Positions 1-6,745 of a stretch of DNA of 10,920 bases are shown here, in pieces (within the stretch, counting starts at the first letter, position 1; every line of letters starts with the position of its first letter). The notes under the pieces were generated by a model, which searched no databases, was not told the origin of the DNA, and worked only from the letters and a program-made list of their open reading frames with translations. The translations under genes and the position numbers were made by a program. The DNA lies in assembly GCA_012838395.1 (NCBI GenBank), contig DUPI01000089.1, positions 1 to 10,920 of the forward strand, written 5' to 3'. Source of the stretch: Mollicutes bacterium (lineage in GTDB: Bacteria; Bacillota_I; Bacilli_A; RF39; UBA660).

Positions 1-50
1 ATTATAACATAATTCGACTATTTTTAACATTATAAATATAATTTTACACA

Positions 51-74
51 ATAAAAAACTTCTACACGAAGTTT
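51..74 (-). terminator. Intrinsic terminator after C2
   Basis: A 7-bp stem (AAACTTC at 56-62 with GAAGTTT at 68-74, loop TACAC) sits directly after the C2 stop codon. On the minus strand it runs into a U-rich tract (complement of the A-run at 53-58). Shape and position fit an intrinsic terminator closing the A3-D-s2-C2 transcript. The stem is short and A+T-rich, so efficiency may be moderate. Confidence 0.7.
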
Positions 75-75
75 C

Positions 76-1713
76 TTATTTTTTCTTGTCTTCCGCTTTA
101 ATAATATTATCAACTTTAGTCATAAACCGAATTTTCTCAACCGTTGTTTTACTTTTTTCAACTTCATTAACTCTTAATATGAATTGAATTTTTTCTATTA
201 AAGTATCCAAGTCGTTAGGATCTAAACTTTCCTCTGTTAAATTAATATTGTCAAGACGATACTTATTAAGAATTATTCTTGCAATATTATTTTCTTCAAA
301 TACCGAAACACCATTTACTATTATATTATTAGGATTTTTTGCAAACACATCAAATTCTTCGCTATAACTAATTACTTCATCATATGAAGTTAAATTAAAA
401 ACTCGTTTTATAATTTTTTTCTTGAAATAATCATAACTAAAATACAAATGCAACAATTCAGGAATAGTTAAAAAATTGTTTAATATAGATAAGATTTTTT
501 CATTAAAAACTTCAACATCATATTCTTTGTATAGTATATATAATTCTTTAGCAAGAATAATCGAATCCCGCTTTAATTGTCTTACTGGAACATTGCTTTT
601 TGCCTGAAAAAAACCCAAATTCCCAGTAAATATTTTTTTGTTAAGTCGCGCTAATTTAGATTCTTTATCAGAAATTTGAGATTCAATGTCTTTAATTTTA
701 CTACCTCTACCTTTGCTTGATTTTTTATCAAAACTAGGAATTTTATTTTCATATTCGTTTTTAAAGTCAACAAATAATGGGGTAAATTTTATAAAACTAT
801 TGTATTCTTTAACATTTTCTTTTAATTTTTCTAAACCTTTATGGAATCTATCAGCTGCATCTTGATTATCCAAATCAATTTCTTCAATCATCATTGCACT
901 ATAATTAGAAGTTCTCACCCTACTATCTTTAGAAAAATTAGCAATTTCAATTTCACCTGTTTTAGATAATTCAATAATATCACTTACATTTTCCTTTTGT
1001 GCCGCACTTAATTCAGCATAGGCAACCTTTAGTTTTTCAAGACAATCTTTATAATTAGTAATATTGTTTTTCCACATAACCTCTTTTTTCAAGTTATCAA
1101 TGTAGGTTATAAATTTCCTTTTATGTTTTTTTATTAATTTTCTAAAATTCAATTCAATATGCTGAATAATTTCTGGATTTTCCCAATATATCTTTTCAAA
1201 AATTTTAGAAAGTGCATCATAATTTTCAGTCTTTATATTTCTAACTTCTAAAAATGAAGTCATATATTCCCTAACATAACAAGTATAATCAAAATCTTCC
1301 CTCGAAAGCATTATTCCAGCCGTTTCAAACTTCATTATAAATTGATTAATAACCTCATTCATTGAATTAAAATTAAAACTAGAATAATTGCTTATATCAA
1401 ACAATAAGGAATCAAATCCCATTTTTTCAAAAAAAGTATTAACCGGATTTATCAACAATCTAACTTGTTCCAAATCATTAACCGTTTTAGTTAAAGTATC
1501 TACGTCGCTATCAACATTTTTAATATTAAAAGAATGGCTTTTAGCAATGAGGTATTGTTTAACACTAGCTTTATAATCAATATAAACTTCAAGAATAGAA
1601 TCTATTTTTTCATTAAATTTTTTTACATTTGTTTTAGTTCTTGTAGGCATGGTTGAAAGTAATGTTTTTTTAGCTTTAATATCTTCGTCTATAAAATTTA
1701 AAAAATTAGCCAT
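76..1713 (-). CDS. C2: unknown ~545-aa charged helical cytoplasmic protein, paralogue of C1
   Basis: I do not recognise this family. The protein has 545 residues, no signal peptide and no membrane segment. It is rich in Lys, Glu, Asp, Asn and Ile and looks mainly alpha-helical, with coiled-coil-like stretches, so a cytoplasmic location is likely. No Walker A or other obvious catalytic motif is visible. It is collinear with C1 (4820-6451). Strongly shared blocks are the N-terminus (KKTLLSTMPT at 15-24, then TKTN), a FFEKMGFD block near residue 95, a block ending YWENPEII near 180, and a C-terminal block containing NGVSVFEEN and KYRLDNIN. A basic Ser/Gly-rich linker (KSSKGRGSK, around 335) splits an N-terminal and a C-terminal helical region. 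The ATG is preceded by AAGGTGGAAG and overlaps the end of s2 by 8 nt, so translation is probably coupled. It is the last gene of the transcript. Confidence 0.9.
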   Translation of the reverse strand: MANFLNFIDEDIKAKKTLLSTMPTRTKTNVKKFNEKIDSILEVYIDYKASVKQYLIAKSHSFNIKNVDSDVDTLTKTVNDLEQVRLLINPVNTFFEKMGFDSLLFDISNYSSFNFNSMNEVINQFIMKFETAGIMLSREDFDYTCYVREYMTSFLEVRNIKTENYDALSKIFEKIYWENPEIIQHIELNFRKLIKKHKRKFITYIDNLKKEVMWKNNITNYKDCLEKLKVAYAELSAAQKENVSDIIELSKTGEIEIANFSKDSRVRTSNYSAMMIEEIDLDNQDAADRFHKGLEKLKENVKEYNSFIKFTPLFVDFKNEYENKIPSFDKKSSKGRGSKIKDIESQISDKESKLARLNKKIFTGNLGFFQAKSNVPVRQLKRDSIILAKELYILYKEYDVEVFNEKILSILNNFLTIPELLHLYFSYDYFKKKIIKRVFNLTSYDEVISYSEEFDVFAKNPNNIIVNGVSVFEENNIARIILNKYRLDNINLTEESLDPNDLDTLIEKIQFILRVNEVEKSKTTVEKIRFMTKVDNIIKAEDKKK

Positions 1714-1858
1714 TTTGTTCTTCCACCTTTTCCTCTTGTTCTATTTTGGTCTCTTCCAAAAATTCTAAAAAATCCGTTATATTCTCATAAACCTTTATTA
1801 ACTCATCTAAGTTTAAGGTAGACAAATCAAAATTAACTTTATTTTCTTCCTCTTTCAC
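1706..1858 (-). CDS. s2: 50-aa small acidic helical protein, GTG start
   Basis: A short ORF starting at GTG and ending at TAA, encoding 50 residues that begin MKEEENKVNFDLS and end in an acidic tail (EEKVEEQNG). Three points support it. AGGAG lies 7 nt upstream of the GTG. It fills the gap between D (14 nt upstream) and C2 (8-nt overlap). It matches s1 (6444-6596) along its whole length, with identical length and shared pattern EENKV.FDLS.L.L.ELIK.YE.IT.FLEFL. The central part looks like one amphipathic helix, with no membrane segment or signal peptide. Function is unknown. Pairing with C in both copies suggests a partner, chaperone or small subunit of C, but that is inference. Confidence 0.88.
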   Translation of the reverse strand: MKEEENKVNFDLSTLNLDELIKVYENITDFLEFLEETKIEQEEKVEEQNG

Positions 1859-1865
1859 AACATCA

Positions 1866-1870
1866 CTCCT
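1866..1870 (-). promoter_or_regulatory. RBS that fixes the GTG start of s2
   Basis: AGGAG on the minus strand, 7 nt before the GTG at 1858-1856. An ATG between the two (minus strand, reading ATG TTG TGA) stops after two codons and cannot be the start. The site lies just upstream of the D stop codon region, giving the 14-nt D to s2 gap. Confidence 0.75.
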
Positions 1871-1872
1871 TT

Positions 1873-2991
1873 TTATTCTTCATAACCCGCTAAATCCTTC
1901 TCTAAACCAATTGCAATAAAAATAGGTGCACCTACTGAATGCGTTTCTAAACTGTCTACATCTTGTCCCTCAATCCAAACATAAACTCTTAATTTAGTTA
2001 TACCATTAGGTATCGAAAAAATTGGGCTATTAAAATCACTTTCTGAAATCGTTCTTTGCAGTGCAAAATTATTAGTATTAAGCGGAATTCCTGCATGTCC
2101 ATTCATATGTTCAAGTCTTGTCCCTGGATTTATAACTGCATATGTCGGTGTATATACACCATCTACTAAATTAATACCTAAATCACTTGCATTTTCAATT
2201 GATAATTCCGAATGCGAAGTTTTATTCGGTTCAAAAATAGTCATTTCACAGTTATTGTTACATCTTATATTTTGAATAGTATTAACATCAGCGTTTAATG
2301 AAACACTTCCGATTTTAATCAAACCCATTCTAAGAGAATTCATAATACCACTCATAGATTCTTTAGTTTCATCAGAAACTTCACCATCAAAATCAATATA
2401 TGTGTCATCATTAAAATATAAATTATCACTATATGGAGAACCACTCACATTTTTCAAAAAAATGTCAAAGGCAACATAAACATTGGATAACGATGCTCGA
2501 TCCTCTACATAACGATTTGTATTTAAATATCTAATTTCTCCTTCTTGAATTCTACCTTTCGGACGTTTTATTTCACCGATAAAAATATCAAATCTATCAG
2601 AATTGGAATTCCTAATGCCATTAGACGAAACAGGCCACATTCCTCCAACAGACCACTGATTAGTGTGATTCGGATATAATCTAACTAAATCTCTAATAAC
2701 ACTATCAACAGAAACCTCAATAGATTCGGAAAAATTAACACCGTCAATAGAAATGAATAAACCACTATCCGATGATACAACTAGATCAAAGAACTTAATT
2801 TGAACATTTAATGAAGTTGAAAACCAAGCATATGAGGAAATAATAAGGAAAATAGCTGTTAAAAAGGTAATAACCTTTAACAATGTACCATTTATCTTAA
2901 TTCCAGTTTTCGCTTTTGTAGTAACACTAGACTTCTTAAGTTGTTTCTTTGCAGTTGTTTTAAGGTTATTCTTATTTTCTTTTGCGCTCAA
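1873..2991 (-). CDS. D: TasA/CalY-like exported protein without Ig domain, long basic N-terminal tail
   Basis: The protein has 372 residues. A Lys-rich tail of about 35 residues precedes a hydrophobic segment (about 37-53) ending in SSYAWFSTS (YAWF at 54-57), the same signal-region layout as A1-A3. The ectodomain carries their core in diverged form: HTNQW and PVSSNG near 109-125, VAFDIFLKNVSG at 173-184, NSLRMGLIKIGSV near 218-230, a close Cys pair (C244, C248), EPNKTSH at 254-260, PTYAV near 282, and LRVYVWIEGQDVD at 334-346. Unlike A1-A3 it stops soon after this core and lacks the C-terminal Ig-like domain. The start is TTG, chosen because AGGGAGGTGG lies just upstream and the reading frame has no better ATG. 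It follows A3 past a hairpin and is 14 nt from s2. A minor or capping fibre subunit is plausible; this is inferred from family resemblance only. Confidence 0.9.
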   Translation of the reverse strand: MSAKENKNNLKTTAKKQLKKSSVTTKAKTGIKINGTLLKVITFLTAIFLIISSYAWFSTSLNVQIKFFDLVVSSDSGLFISIDGVNFSESIEVSVDSVIRDLVRLYPNHTNQWSVGGMWPVSSNGIRNSNSDRFDIFIGEIKRPKGRIQEGEIRYLNTNRYVEDRASLSNVYVAFDIFLKNVSGSPYSDNLYFNDDTYIDFDGEVSDETKESMSGIMNSLRMGLIKIGSVSLNADVNTIQNIRCNNNCEMTIFEPNKTSHSELSIENASDLGINLVDGVYTPTYAVINPGTRLEHMNGHAGIPLNTNNFALQRTISESDFNSPIFSIPNGITKLRVYVWIEGQDVDSLETHSVGAPIFIAIGLEKDLAGYEE

Positions 2992-2995
2992 TTAG

Positions 2996-3005
2996 CCACC
3001 TCCCT
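2996..3005 (-). promoter_or_regulatory. Strong RBS that decides the TTG start of D
   Basis: AGGGAGGTGG on the minus strand, with its GGAGGT core 6 nt before TTG at 2991-2989. The next bases (TGGCTA) can pair with TAGCCA in the 5' arm of the hairpin at 3015-3041, so folding there could alter access to this site. Confidence 0.75.
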
Positions 3006-3014
3006 ATAAGAATT

Positions 3015-3041
3015 AAAGAGCAACCAACTTGGCTACTCTTT
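3015..3041 (-). terminator. Hairpin between A3 and D, possible leaky terminator
   Basis: An imperfect inverted repeat, AAAGAGTAGCCA to TGGTTGCTCTTT in the transcript, with two G-U pairs and a very small loop. The 3' side ends in TTT and then AATTCTT rather than a clean U-tract. The equivalent hairpin after A2 (6698-6725) has the same stem. I expect it to protect the A3 3' end or terminate only part of the transcripts, because D, s2 and C2 downstream have no convincing promoter of their own. Confidence 0.65.
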
Positions 3042-3062
3042 ATTATTCCAATAATAATTAAT

Positions 3063-3086
3063 TACTAACATAACCATTAGTCAGTA
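3063..3086 (-). other. Conserved 3'-UTR hairpin after A3
   Basis: A 7-bp stem (TACTGAC pairing with GTTAGTA in the transcript, one G-U pair) closes a 10-nt loop UAAUGGUUAU. The same loop and stem recur after A2 (6746-6769) with G-U and A-U pairs exchanged between stem positions. It lies between the A3 stop and the larger hairpin at 3015-3041. Confidence 0.5.
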
Positions 3087-3108
3087 TTTTTAATATTAAT
3101 TTGTCTTG

Positions 3109-4590
3109 TTATGGTTCAGGGTTAACAATAACAGTTCTAACTGCAGTTCCAAGATTTCCTGCTACGTCAGTTACTTTATATGTTATATAATAAGTACCTG
3201 CAACATTGGTATTAACTGTTCCAACAGCTTTAATTTCATCTGTTAAATCAATTGGGTTGCTATCTTTTTGAGGATCTTCAGCAGTTGCACCCTCATCTGT
3301 AAATTCAGCTCCAACAGTAAGTTCAAGTCTTTCGTCACCAATTATTGAAACTCTTGGTGGAGTTAAGTCCTCACCATTTGGCCCTAATTGTGCATTAACA
3401 AGTGGTCCATTATAATCAATATCATCTTCAGTAAATCTTTGTTTAGTGAATCCAAAATTAATTGAAATCGCTTTACCAATTTGAGCAAAATCATAGTTAT
3501 CTATGTCTTGACCTTCTAGGTAAATATAAACTCTTACTTTAGTGATACTATTTGGCGCTAAAGACATAAATTCTTTACGAGCAGTACCAGCTTCATACTT
3601 ATAAGTATCAGTAAAATAATTATATGGTGTTAAATATTCTTCAGAACCTATATAAGTGTTATAAGCTTCACCATCGTAAATATCAACCTTATCATCTGAA
3701 GTTATTGGTTGATTAATTGCATATGTCGGATATGCTAAACCATCAGTAAGTTCATTACAATTACCTTCATACGCTTCAGTTGTTCTAAGTTCTGCACCAA
3801 TTCTCTTCTTACATGATTTGTTGTACCATTTGATTGCATTTTCAACGTGGTTCGTATCATTTGGTTCCCAAATTTGAGCAGTTCTACAAATACCAGTGAT
3901 ACCTTTTTCTTCATCATTTTTACAAGAAATTGCAGTAATTTTATCTTGACCAGTTTCATCTTTGTCAGTTTCCCCATGAACACGTCCAATTTGAGCAAAC
4001 GCTACTCTAACCGAATTCTCAATACCAGTGTTTTTAACACCATTTGTTGATACAGTTACAGCTGAATCAACCGTTAAATAAATTGATTCTTCGTCAGCTA
4101 TATCCAACTCATCAATATATTGTGGTCCTGATTTATTTTGAATAAACAAATCAAATGCAATATATCCTTCACGCTCAGGATTCCCATCTGCATAATTATT
4201 AACACGGCTTGCTAATAAACGATATCCACCTGGTGTTGCTGTTAAACTTGCTTTTTCAAACAGTTTCATTCTTGAAACATTACTGTCCATCTCACCAATT
4301 GATGACATTGGAACTAATTTGCTCCAGTTGTTTGTGTGCCCACTATAAACAACATTTTCATCATCGAAATTTTCAGCATTGATCGTTACTTCTTCATGAA
4401 AGGTTTTACCATCTAATGATAACAATAAACTTTCAACACCAGCAATTTCAACTTCAAATGCTGAAACGTGAACAGTTCTCAAACCAATAAACCACGCATA
4501 AGTGGAAATTGCTAAAAGAACAGCACTCAATGTACTAACGACAATGAGATTTTTTACGCGCTTTGTGCGTCTTTTGTTGTGTTTTGGCAT
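3109..4590 (-). CDS. A3: TasA/CalY-like exported surface protein with C-terminal Ig-like domain
   Basis: The protein has 493 residues. A basic N-terminus (MPKHNKRRTKR) and hydrophobic segment (about 13-30) end in STYAWF (YAWF at 31-34), then RTVHVSAFEVEIA, resembling the SipW-dependent signal region of TasA/CalY. The beta-rich core contains FEKASLTATPGGYRLLAS (111-128), IAFDLFIQNKSG (144-155), NSVRVAFAQIGRV (192-204), WEPNDTNH (241-248), four Cys (223, 235, 260, 278) that could form two disulfides, and VRVYIYLEGQDIDNYD (352-367). Residues 411-493 form a Cry22Aa/DUF5011-type Ig-like domain ending in TYYITYKVTDVAGN and TVIVN. There is no LPXTG motif. An in-frame ATG 27 nt upstream would add nine residues, but it lies inside the Shine-Dalgarno region and has no RBS; A1 starts at the equivalent ATG. 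Likely a structural fibre or coat subunit. Confidence 0.93.
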   Translation of the reverse strand: MPKHNKRRTKRVKNLIVVSTLSAVLLAISTYAWFIGLRTVHVSAFEVEIAGVESLLLSLDGKTFHEEVTINAENFDDENVVYSGHTNNWSKLVPMSSIGEMDSNVSRMKLFEKASLTATPGGYRLLASRVNNYADGNPEREGYIAFDLFIQNKSGPQYIDELDIADEESIYLTVDSAVTVSTNGVKNTGIENSVRVAFAQIGRVHGETDKDETGQDKITAISCKNDEEKGITGICRTAQIWEPNDTNHVENAIKWYNKSCKKRIGAELRTTEAYEGNCNELTDGLAYPTYAINQPITSDDKVDIYDGEAYNTYIGSEEYLTPYNYFTDTYKYEAGTARKEFMSLAPNSITKVRVYIYLEGQDIDNYDFAQIGKAISINFGFTKQRFTEDDIDYNGPLVNAQLGPNGEDLTPPRVSIIGDERLELTVGAEFTDEGATAEDPQKDSNPIDLTDEIKAVGTVNTNVAGTYYITYKVTDVAGNLGTAVRTVIVNPEP

Positions 4591-4598
4591 AAATAATT

Positions 4599-4607
4599 CT
4601 CTCCCTC
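4599..4607 (-). promoter_or_regulatory. RBS of A3, shared with A1
   Basis: GAGGGAGAG on the minus strand, 8 nt before ATG at 4590. The same sequence and spacing occur upstream of A1 (10655-10663), and a close variant precedes A2. It rules against the in-frame ATG at 4617, which would place this site inside the coding region. Confidence 0.75.
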
Positions 4608-4628
4608 TATTCTCCATTTTTCGACAAT

Positions 4629-4693
4629 TTTTGAAATAAATTTATTTGGAATCTAAATAGCCGTCTTTAATTCCTAATTCCTTTATTTCAAAA
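4629..4693 (-). promoter_or_regulatory. Structured 5' leader hairpin of A3
   Basis: A perfect 12-bp inverted repeat (TTTTGAAATAAA at 4629-4640, TTTATTTCAAAA at 4682-4693) in the untranslated leader closes a 41-nt internal region. That region includes GGAAT/ATTCC, which can form an inner stem, and a loop with GACGGCTA in the transcript. The A1 leader has the matching hairpin (10684-10743) with a C-G to U-A compensatory change in the stem and the same ACGGCTA loop. This supports a selected RNA structure, for mRNA stability or regulation. It matches no riboswitch class I recognise. Confidence 0.6.
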
Positions 4694-4743
4694 TCATATA
4701 CATATGACACACATATGATATGCTTGTCTTAGTATACATTTAT

Positions 4744-4795
4744 ATTGTATCATAAGCAAATAAATTGTCAATATAAATTGACGACTTTTGTCGAA
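4744..4795 (-). promoter_or_regulatory. Promoter of A3 with upstream TTCGACA box
   Basis: On the minus strand: TTCGACA (4789-4795), 17 bp, -35 TTGACA (4766-4771), 16 bp, -10 TACAAT (4744-4749). Transcription would start near 4737, leaving a leader of about 147 nt before A3. Sequence around and below the -10 is nearly identical to that of the A1 promoter. The promoter lies just downstream of the C1 stop codon (4820). Confidence 0.8.
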
Positions 4796-4819
4796 TTTTT
4801 AAGATGCATTCTTAAATAA

Positions 4820-6451
4820 TCATTTTTCTAATTCTATAATTTTTTCAACTTCAACCATAAACCAAATTTTTTCAACAGTCGTTTCACTTCTTTCTATCTC
4901 ATTAGCGCGCAAAATAAACTGAATTTGATTTAATAAGGTATTAAGGTTATCGACCTCTAAGCTTTCCTCACTAATATTAATATTATCAAGCCTATATTTG
5001 TTAATAATAATTTTAGATATTGTATTTTCTTCAAATACCGAAACACCATTTATTATTACATTGTTTGGATTCATTGAAAAAAGATCAAATTCTTCACTGT
5101 ATTTTAATATATCATCATATGAACTTAATTTAAAAACTTTTTTAATTACCTTTTTCTTAAAAAAATCATAACTATAGTATAAATGTAGTAATTCGGGAAT
5201 TGTTACAAAATTATTAACAGTTGTTAATATTTTTTCCTTAAACCTCTCTTCATCATACACTTTGTATAGATTATATAATTCTTTAGCCAGAACAATAGAA
5301 TCAACCTTTTGTTGCTTATTTGAAATGTTTTTACTTCTTTTAAAAAAGCCAAACTCTTGTATAATTGTTTTTTTATTAATTTTTTCTAACCTGGATTCTC
5401 TATCATTAATTTTAGCTTCAATTACTTTTAATTTATTAGAAGTTCCACCCTTAGAAGTATTTTTACCACTTTCAACGATATCATTACCATAGGCAGTTTT
5501 AAACTCAGTAAAAACGGGAATAAACTTACATAATTTTTGATACTCTTCGATATTTGTTCTTAATTTTTCAATTCCTTTATGAAATCTCTCATTAGCTTCT
5601 GAATCGTTAAAATCTAAAGTTTCTATCATCAAAGACTTATAATTTAATTCCCTAACCTTGTTATCTTTGAAAAAATTTGTAATATCTATTTTCCCACGTT
5701 TCGCTAAATTAATAATATCACTTATGTTTTCTTTATTAGCTCGTTCTAATTCCGCATATGCAACCTTTAATTTTTCTGTGCTTTCTTTATAACTAGCAAC
5801 ATTATTTTTCCACATAGTTTCTTTTTGTAAATTTGTAATGTAAGTTTCAAATTTTTTACGATACTTCTTAATCAATTTTCGAAAACTCAATTCAATATGT
5901 TCAATTATCTCCGGATTTTCCCAATAAATTTTTTCGAAAGATTTTGATAAAGAATTGTAATCTTTAGTATTCATATTTCTTATTTCTAAAAAAGATAACA
6001 TGTATTCCCTAACATAATAAGTATAGTTAAAATCATCATGTGAAAGATTAACTCCAACCAATTCAAACTTATTTATAAACTCATTTATAATTTCATTCAT
6101 TGCCTCAAAATTAAAATCAGAATAATTTTTTATATCAAATAATAAATTATCAAATCCCATTTTTTCAAAAAAAGTATTCGTTGGATTTAATAGAAACCTA
6201 ATATGTTCTAATCTATGGATTTCATCTGTTAAATCTTCCGCATTCTTTTTTGGTATATCAATATCAAAAGATTTACTTTTAACAACCAAATATGTCTTAA
6301 CATGCTTTTTATATTCATTATATTTTGTTGAAAAAAGATCAATTTTTTCATTATATTTTTTTATGTTTGTTTTAGTTTTTGTAGGCATGGTTGAAAGTAG
6401 GGTTTTCTTAGCAGCAATATCTTCTTCAATAAACTTTAAAAAGTCACTCAT
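4820..6451 (-). CDS. C1: unknown 543-aa charged helical cytoplasmic protein, paralogue of C2
   Basis: An unrecognised protein of 543 residues, alignable with C2 over its whole length and nearly the same size. It has no signal peptide and no membrane helix. It is highly charged and predicted by eye to be mostly helical. Shared landmarks are KKTLLSTMPT near residues 15-24, FFEKMGFD near 95, YYVREYM near 145, FEKIYWENPEII near 175, a Gly/Ser/Thr-rich linker (SKGGTSNK) near 335, and NGVSVFEEN close to the C-terminus. No nucleotide-binding P-loop is visible. The ATG follows AGGAGG and overlaps the last codons of s1 by 8 nt. The stop is TGA and the end matches the C2 end, which argues for ordinary use of TGA as stop. 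Its base composition is visibly more A+T-rich than the A genes. Confidence 0.9.
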   Translation of the reverse strand: MSDFLKFIEEDIAAKKTLLSTMPTKTKTNIKKYNEKIDLFSTKYNEYKKHVKTYLVVKSKSFDIDIPKKNAEDLTDEIHRLEHIRFLLNPTNTFFEKMGFDNLLFDIKNYSDFNFEAMNEIINEFINKFELVGVNLSHDDFNYTYYVREYMLSFLEIRNMNTKDYNSLSKSFEKIYWENPEIIEHIELSFRKLIKKYRKKFETYITNLQKETMWKNNVASYKESTEKLKVAYAELERANKENISDIINLAKRGKIDITNFFKDNKVRELNYKSLMIETLDFNDSEANERFHKGIEKLRTNIEEYQKLCKFIPVFTEFKTAYGNDIVESGKNTSKGGTSNKLKVIEAKINDRESRLEKINKKTIIQEFGFFKRSKNISNKQQKVDSIVLAKELYNLYKVYDEERFKEKILTTVNNFVTIPELLHLYYSYDFFKKKVIKKVFKLSSYDDILKYSEEFDLFSMNPNNVIINGVSVFEENTISKIIINKYRLDNINISEESLEVDNLNTLLNQIQFILRANEIERSETTVEKIWFMVEVEKIIELEK

Positions 6452-6596
6452 TTTTTTCCTCCTTTTTTTCTTTTTGAATTATTTCAGAACTACTTAAAAA
6501 CTCCAAAAATCCTGTTATTTTCTCATAAAGTTTTATTAATTCACCTAAATCAAGTTTAGACAAATCAAAACTAACTTTATTTTCTTCTCCTTTCAT
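6444..6596 (-). CDS. s1: 50-aa small acidic helical protein, paralogue of s2
   Basis: A 50-residue protein, MKGEENKVSFDLSKLDLG at the start and a Lys/Glu-rich tail at the end. The ATG at 6596 is chosen over an in-frame upstream start at 6632 because AGGAGG lies 4 nt before it and s2 starts at exactly the matching residue with the same total length. It ends in TGA inside the first codons of C1, giving an 8-nt overlap, the same geometry as s2/C2. There is no membrane segment. Function is unknown; the conserved pairing suggests it works with C1 or is made in fixed ratio with it. Confidence 0.88.
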   Translation of the reverse strand: MKGEENKVSFDLSKLDLGELIKLYEKITGFLEFLSSSEIIQKEKKEEKNE

Positions 6597-6636
6597 AACC
6601 CCTCCTATTTTTAAACCACACTCCAATAGCAAGAAA

Positions 6637-6662
6637 GCATCAAAAGTAAAAACATTTGATGC
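6637..6662 (-). other. Hairpin in the leader of s1-C1
   Basis: A perfect 8-bp inverted repeat, GCATCAAA (6637-6644) and TTTGATGC (6655-6662), with a 10-nt loop. In the transcript it is followed by TTTCTT, so it could act as a second weak terminator or attenuator between the A2 3' hairpins and s1. It could equally be an operator. No matching element precedes s2. Confidence 0.5.
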
Positions 6663-6697
6663 ATTAAATATCTGTAAATATTTTGTTTAAATTAAAT

Positions 6698-6725
6698 AAA
6701 GAGTAACCAACTTTGGCTACTCTTT
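6698..6725 (-). terminator. Terminator-like hairpin after A2
   Basis: A 13-bp stem with one G-U pair (AAAGAGTAGCCAA to TTGGTTACTCTTT in the transcript), a 2-nt nominal loop, then ATTTAATTT. It is a clear homologue of the hairpin after A3 (3015-3041), and its outer stem also matches the A1 terminator. The downstream T-rich run is interrupted, so partial read-through into s1-C1 is likely. Confidence 0.7.
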
Positions 6726-6745
6726 GTTATTCCATAATAATCAAT

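Noticed and set aside
1..50. Possible minus-strand promoter (TATAAT at 1-6) for a next gene
   Set aside because: No acceptable -35 at the right distance, and the region is very A+T-rich, so a TATAAT match is expected by chance.
3847..4050. Plus-strand ORFs such as 3847-4050, 7456-7671 and 7984-8253, and minus-strand frame shadows such as 3735-3998 and 8549-8773
   Set aside because: They lie wholly or mostly inside strongly conserved genes in other frames, have no good RBS, and their products look like antisense translations.
4591..4617. In-frame upstream ATG adding nine residues (MENRGRELF) to A3
   Set aside because: It has no RBS, its codons overlap the GAGGGAGAG Shine-Dalgarno of the downstream ATG, and A1 starts at the equivalent downstream ATG.
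4619..4795. TTCGACAA (4619-4626) and TTGTCGAA (4788-4795) as inverted repeats of an invertible promoter
   Set aside because: Only 8 bp match, the A1 locus has just an imperfect equivalent, and no invertase is nearby. Better explained as the upstream promoter box plus a chance match.
4820..4822. TGA read as Trp (mycoplasma-type code)
   Set aside because: C1 and s1 end at TGA just where their paralogues C2 and s2 end at TAA, and Trp in the AWF motif is encoded by TGG.
4820..6596. s/C as a toxin-antitoxin pair (small gene overlapping a larger one, duplicated)
   Set aside because: The large protein has no toxin motif and is far longer than usual, and both copies sit inside surface-protein transcripts. 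Nothing positive supports it.
6597..6632. Longer 62-residue form of s1
   Set aside because: The internal ATG has AGGAGG just upstream, and s2 begins at the matching residue, so the extra 12 residues are probably untranslated.
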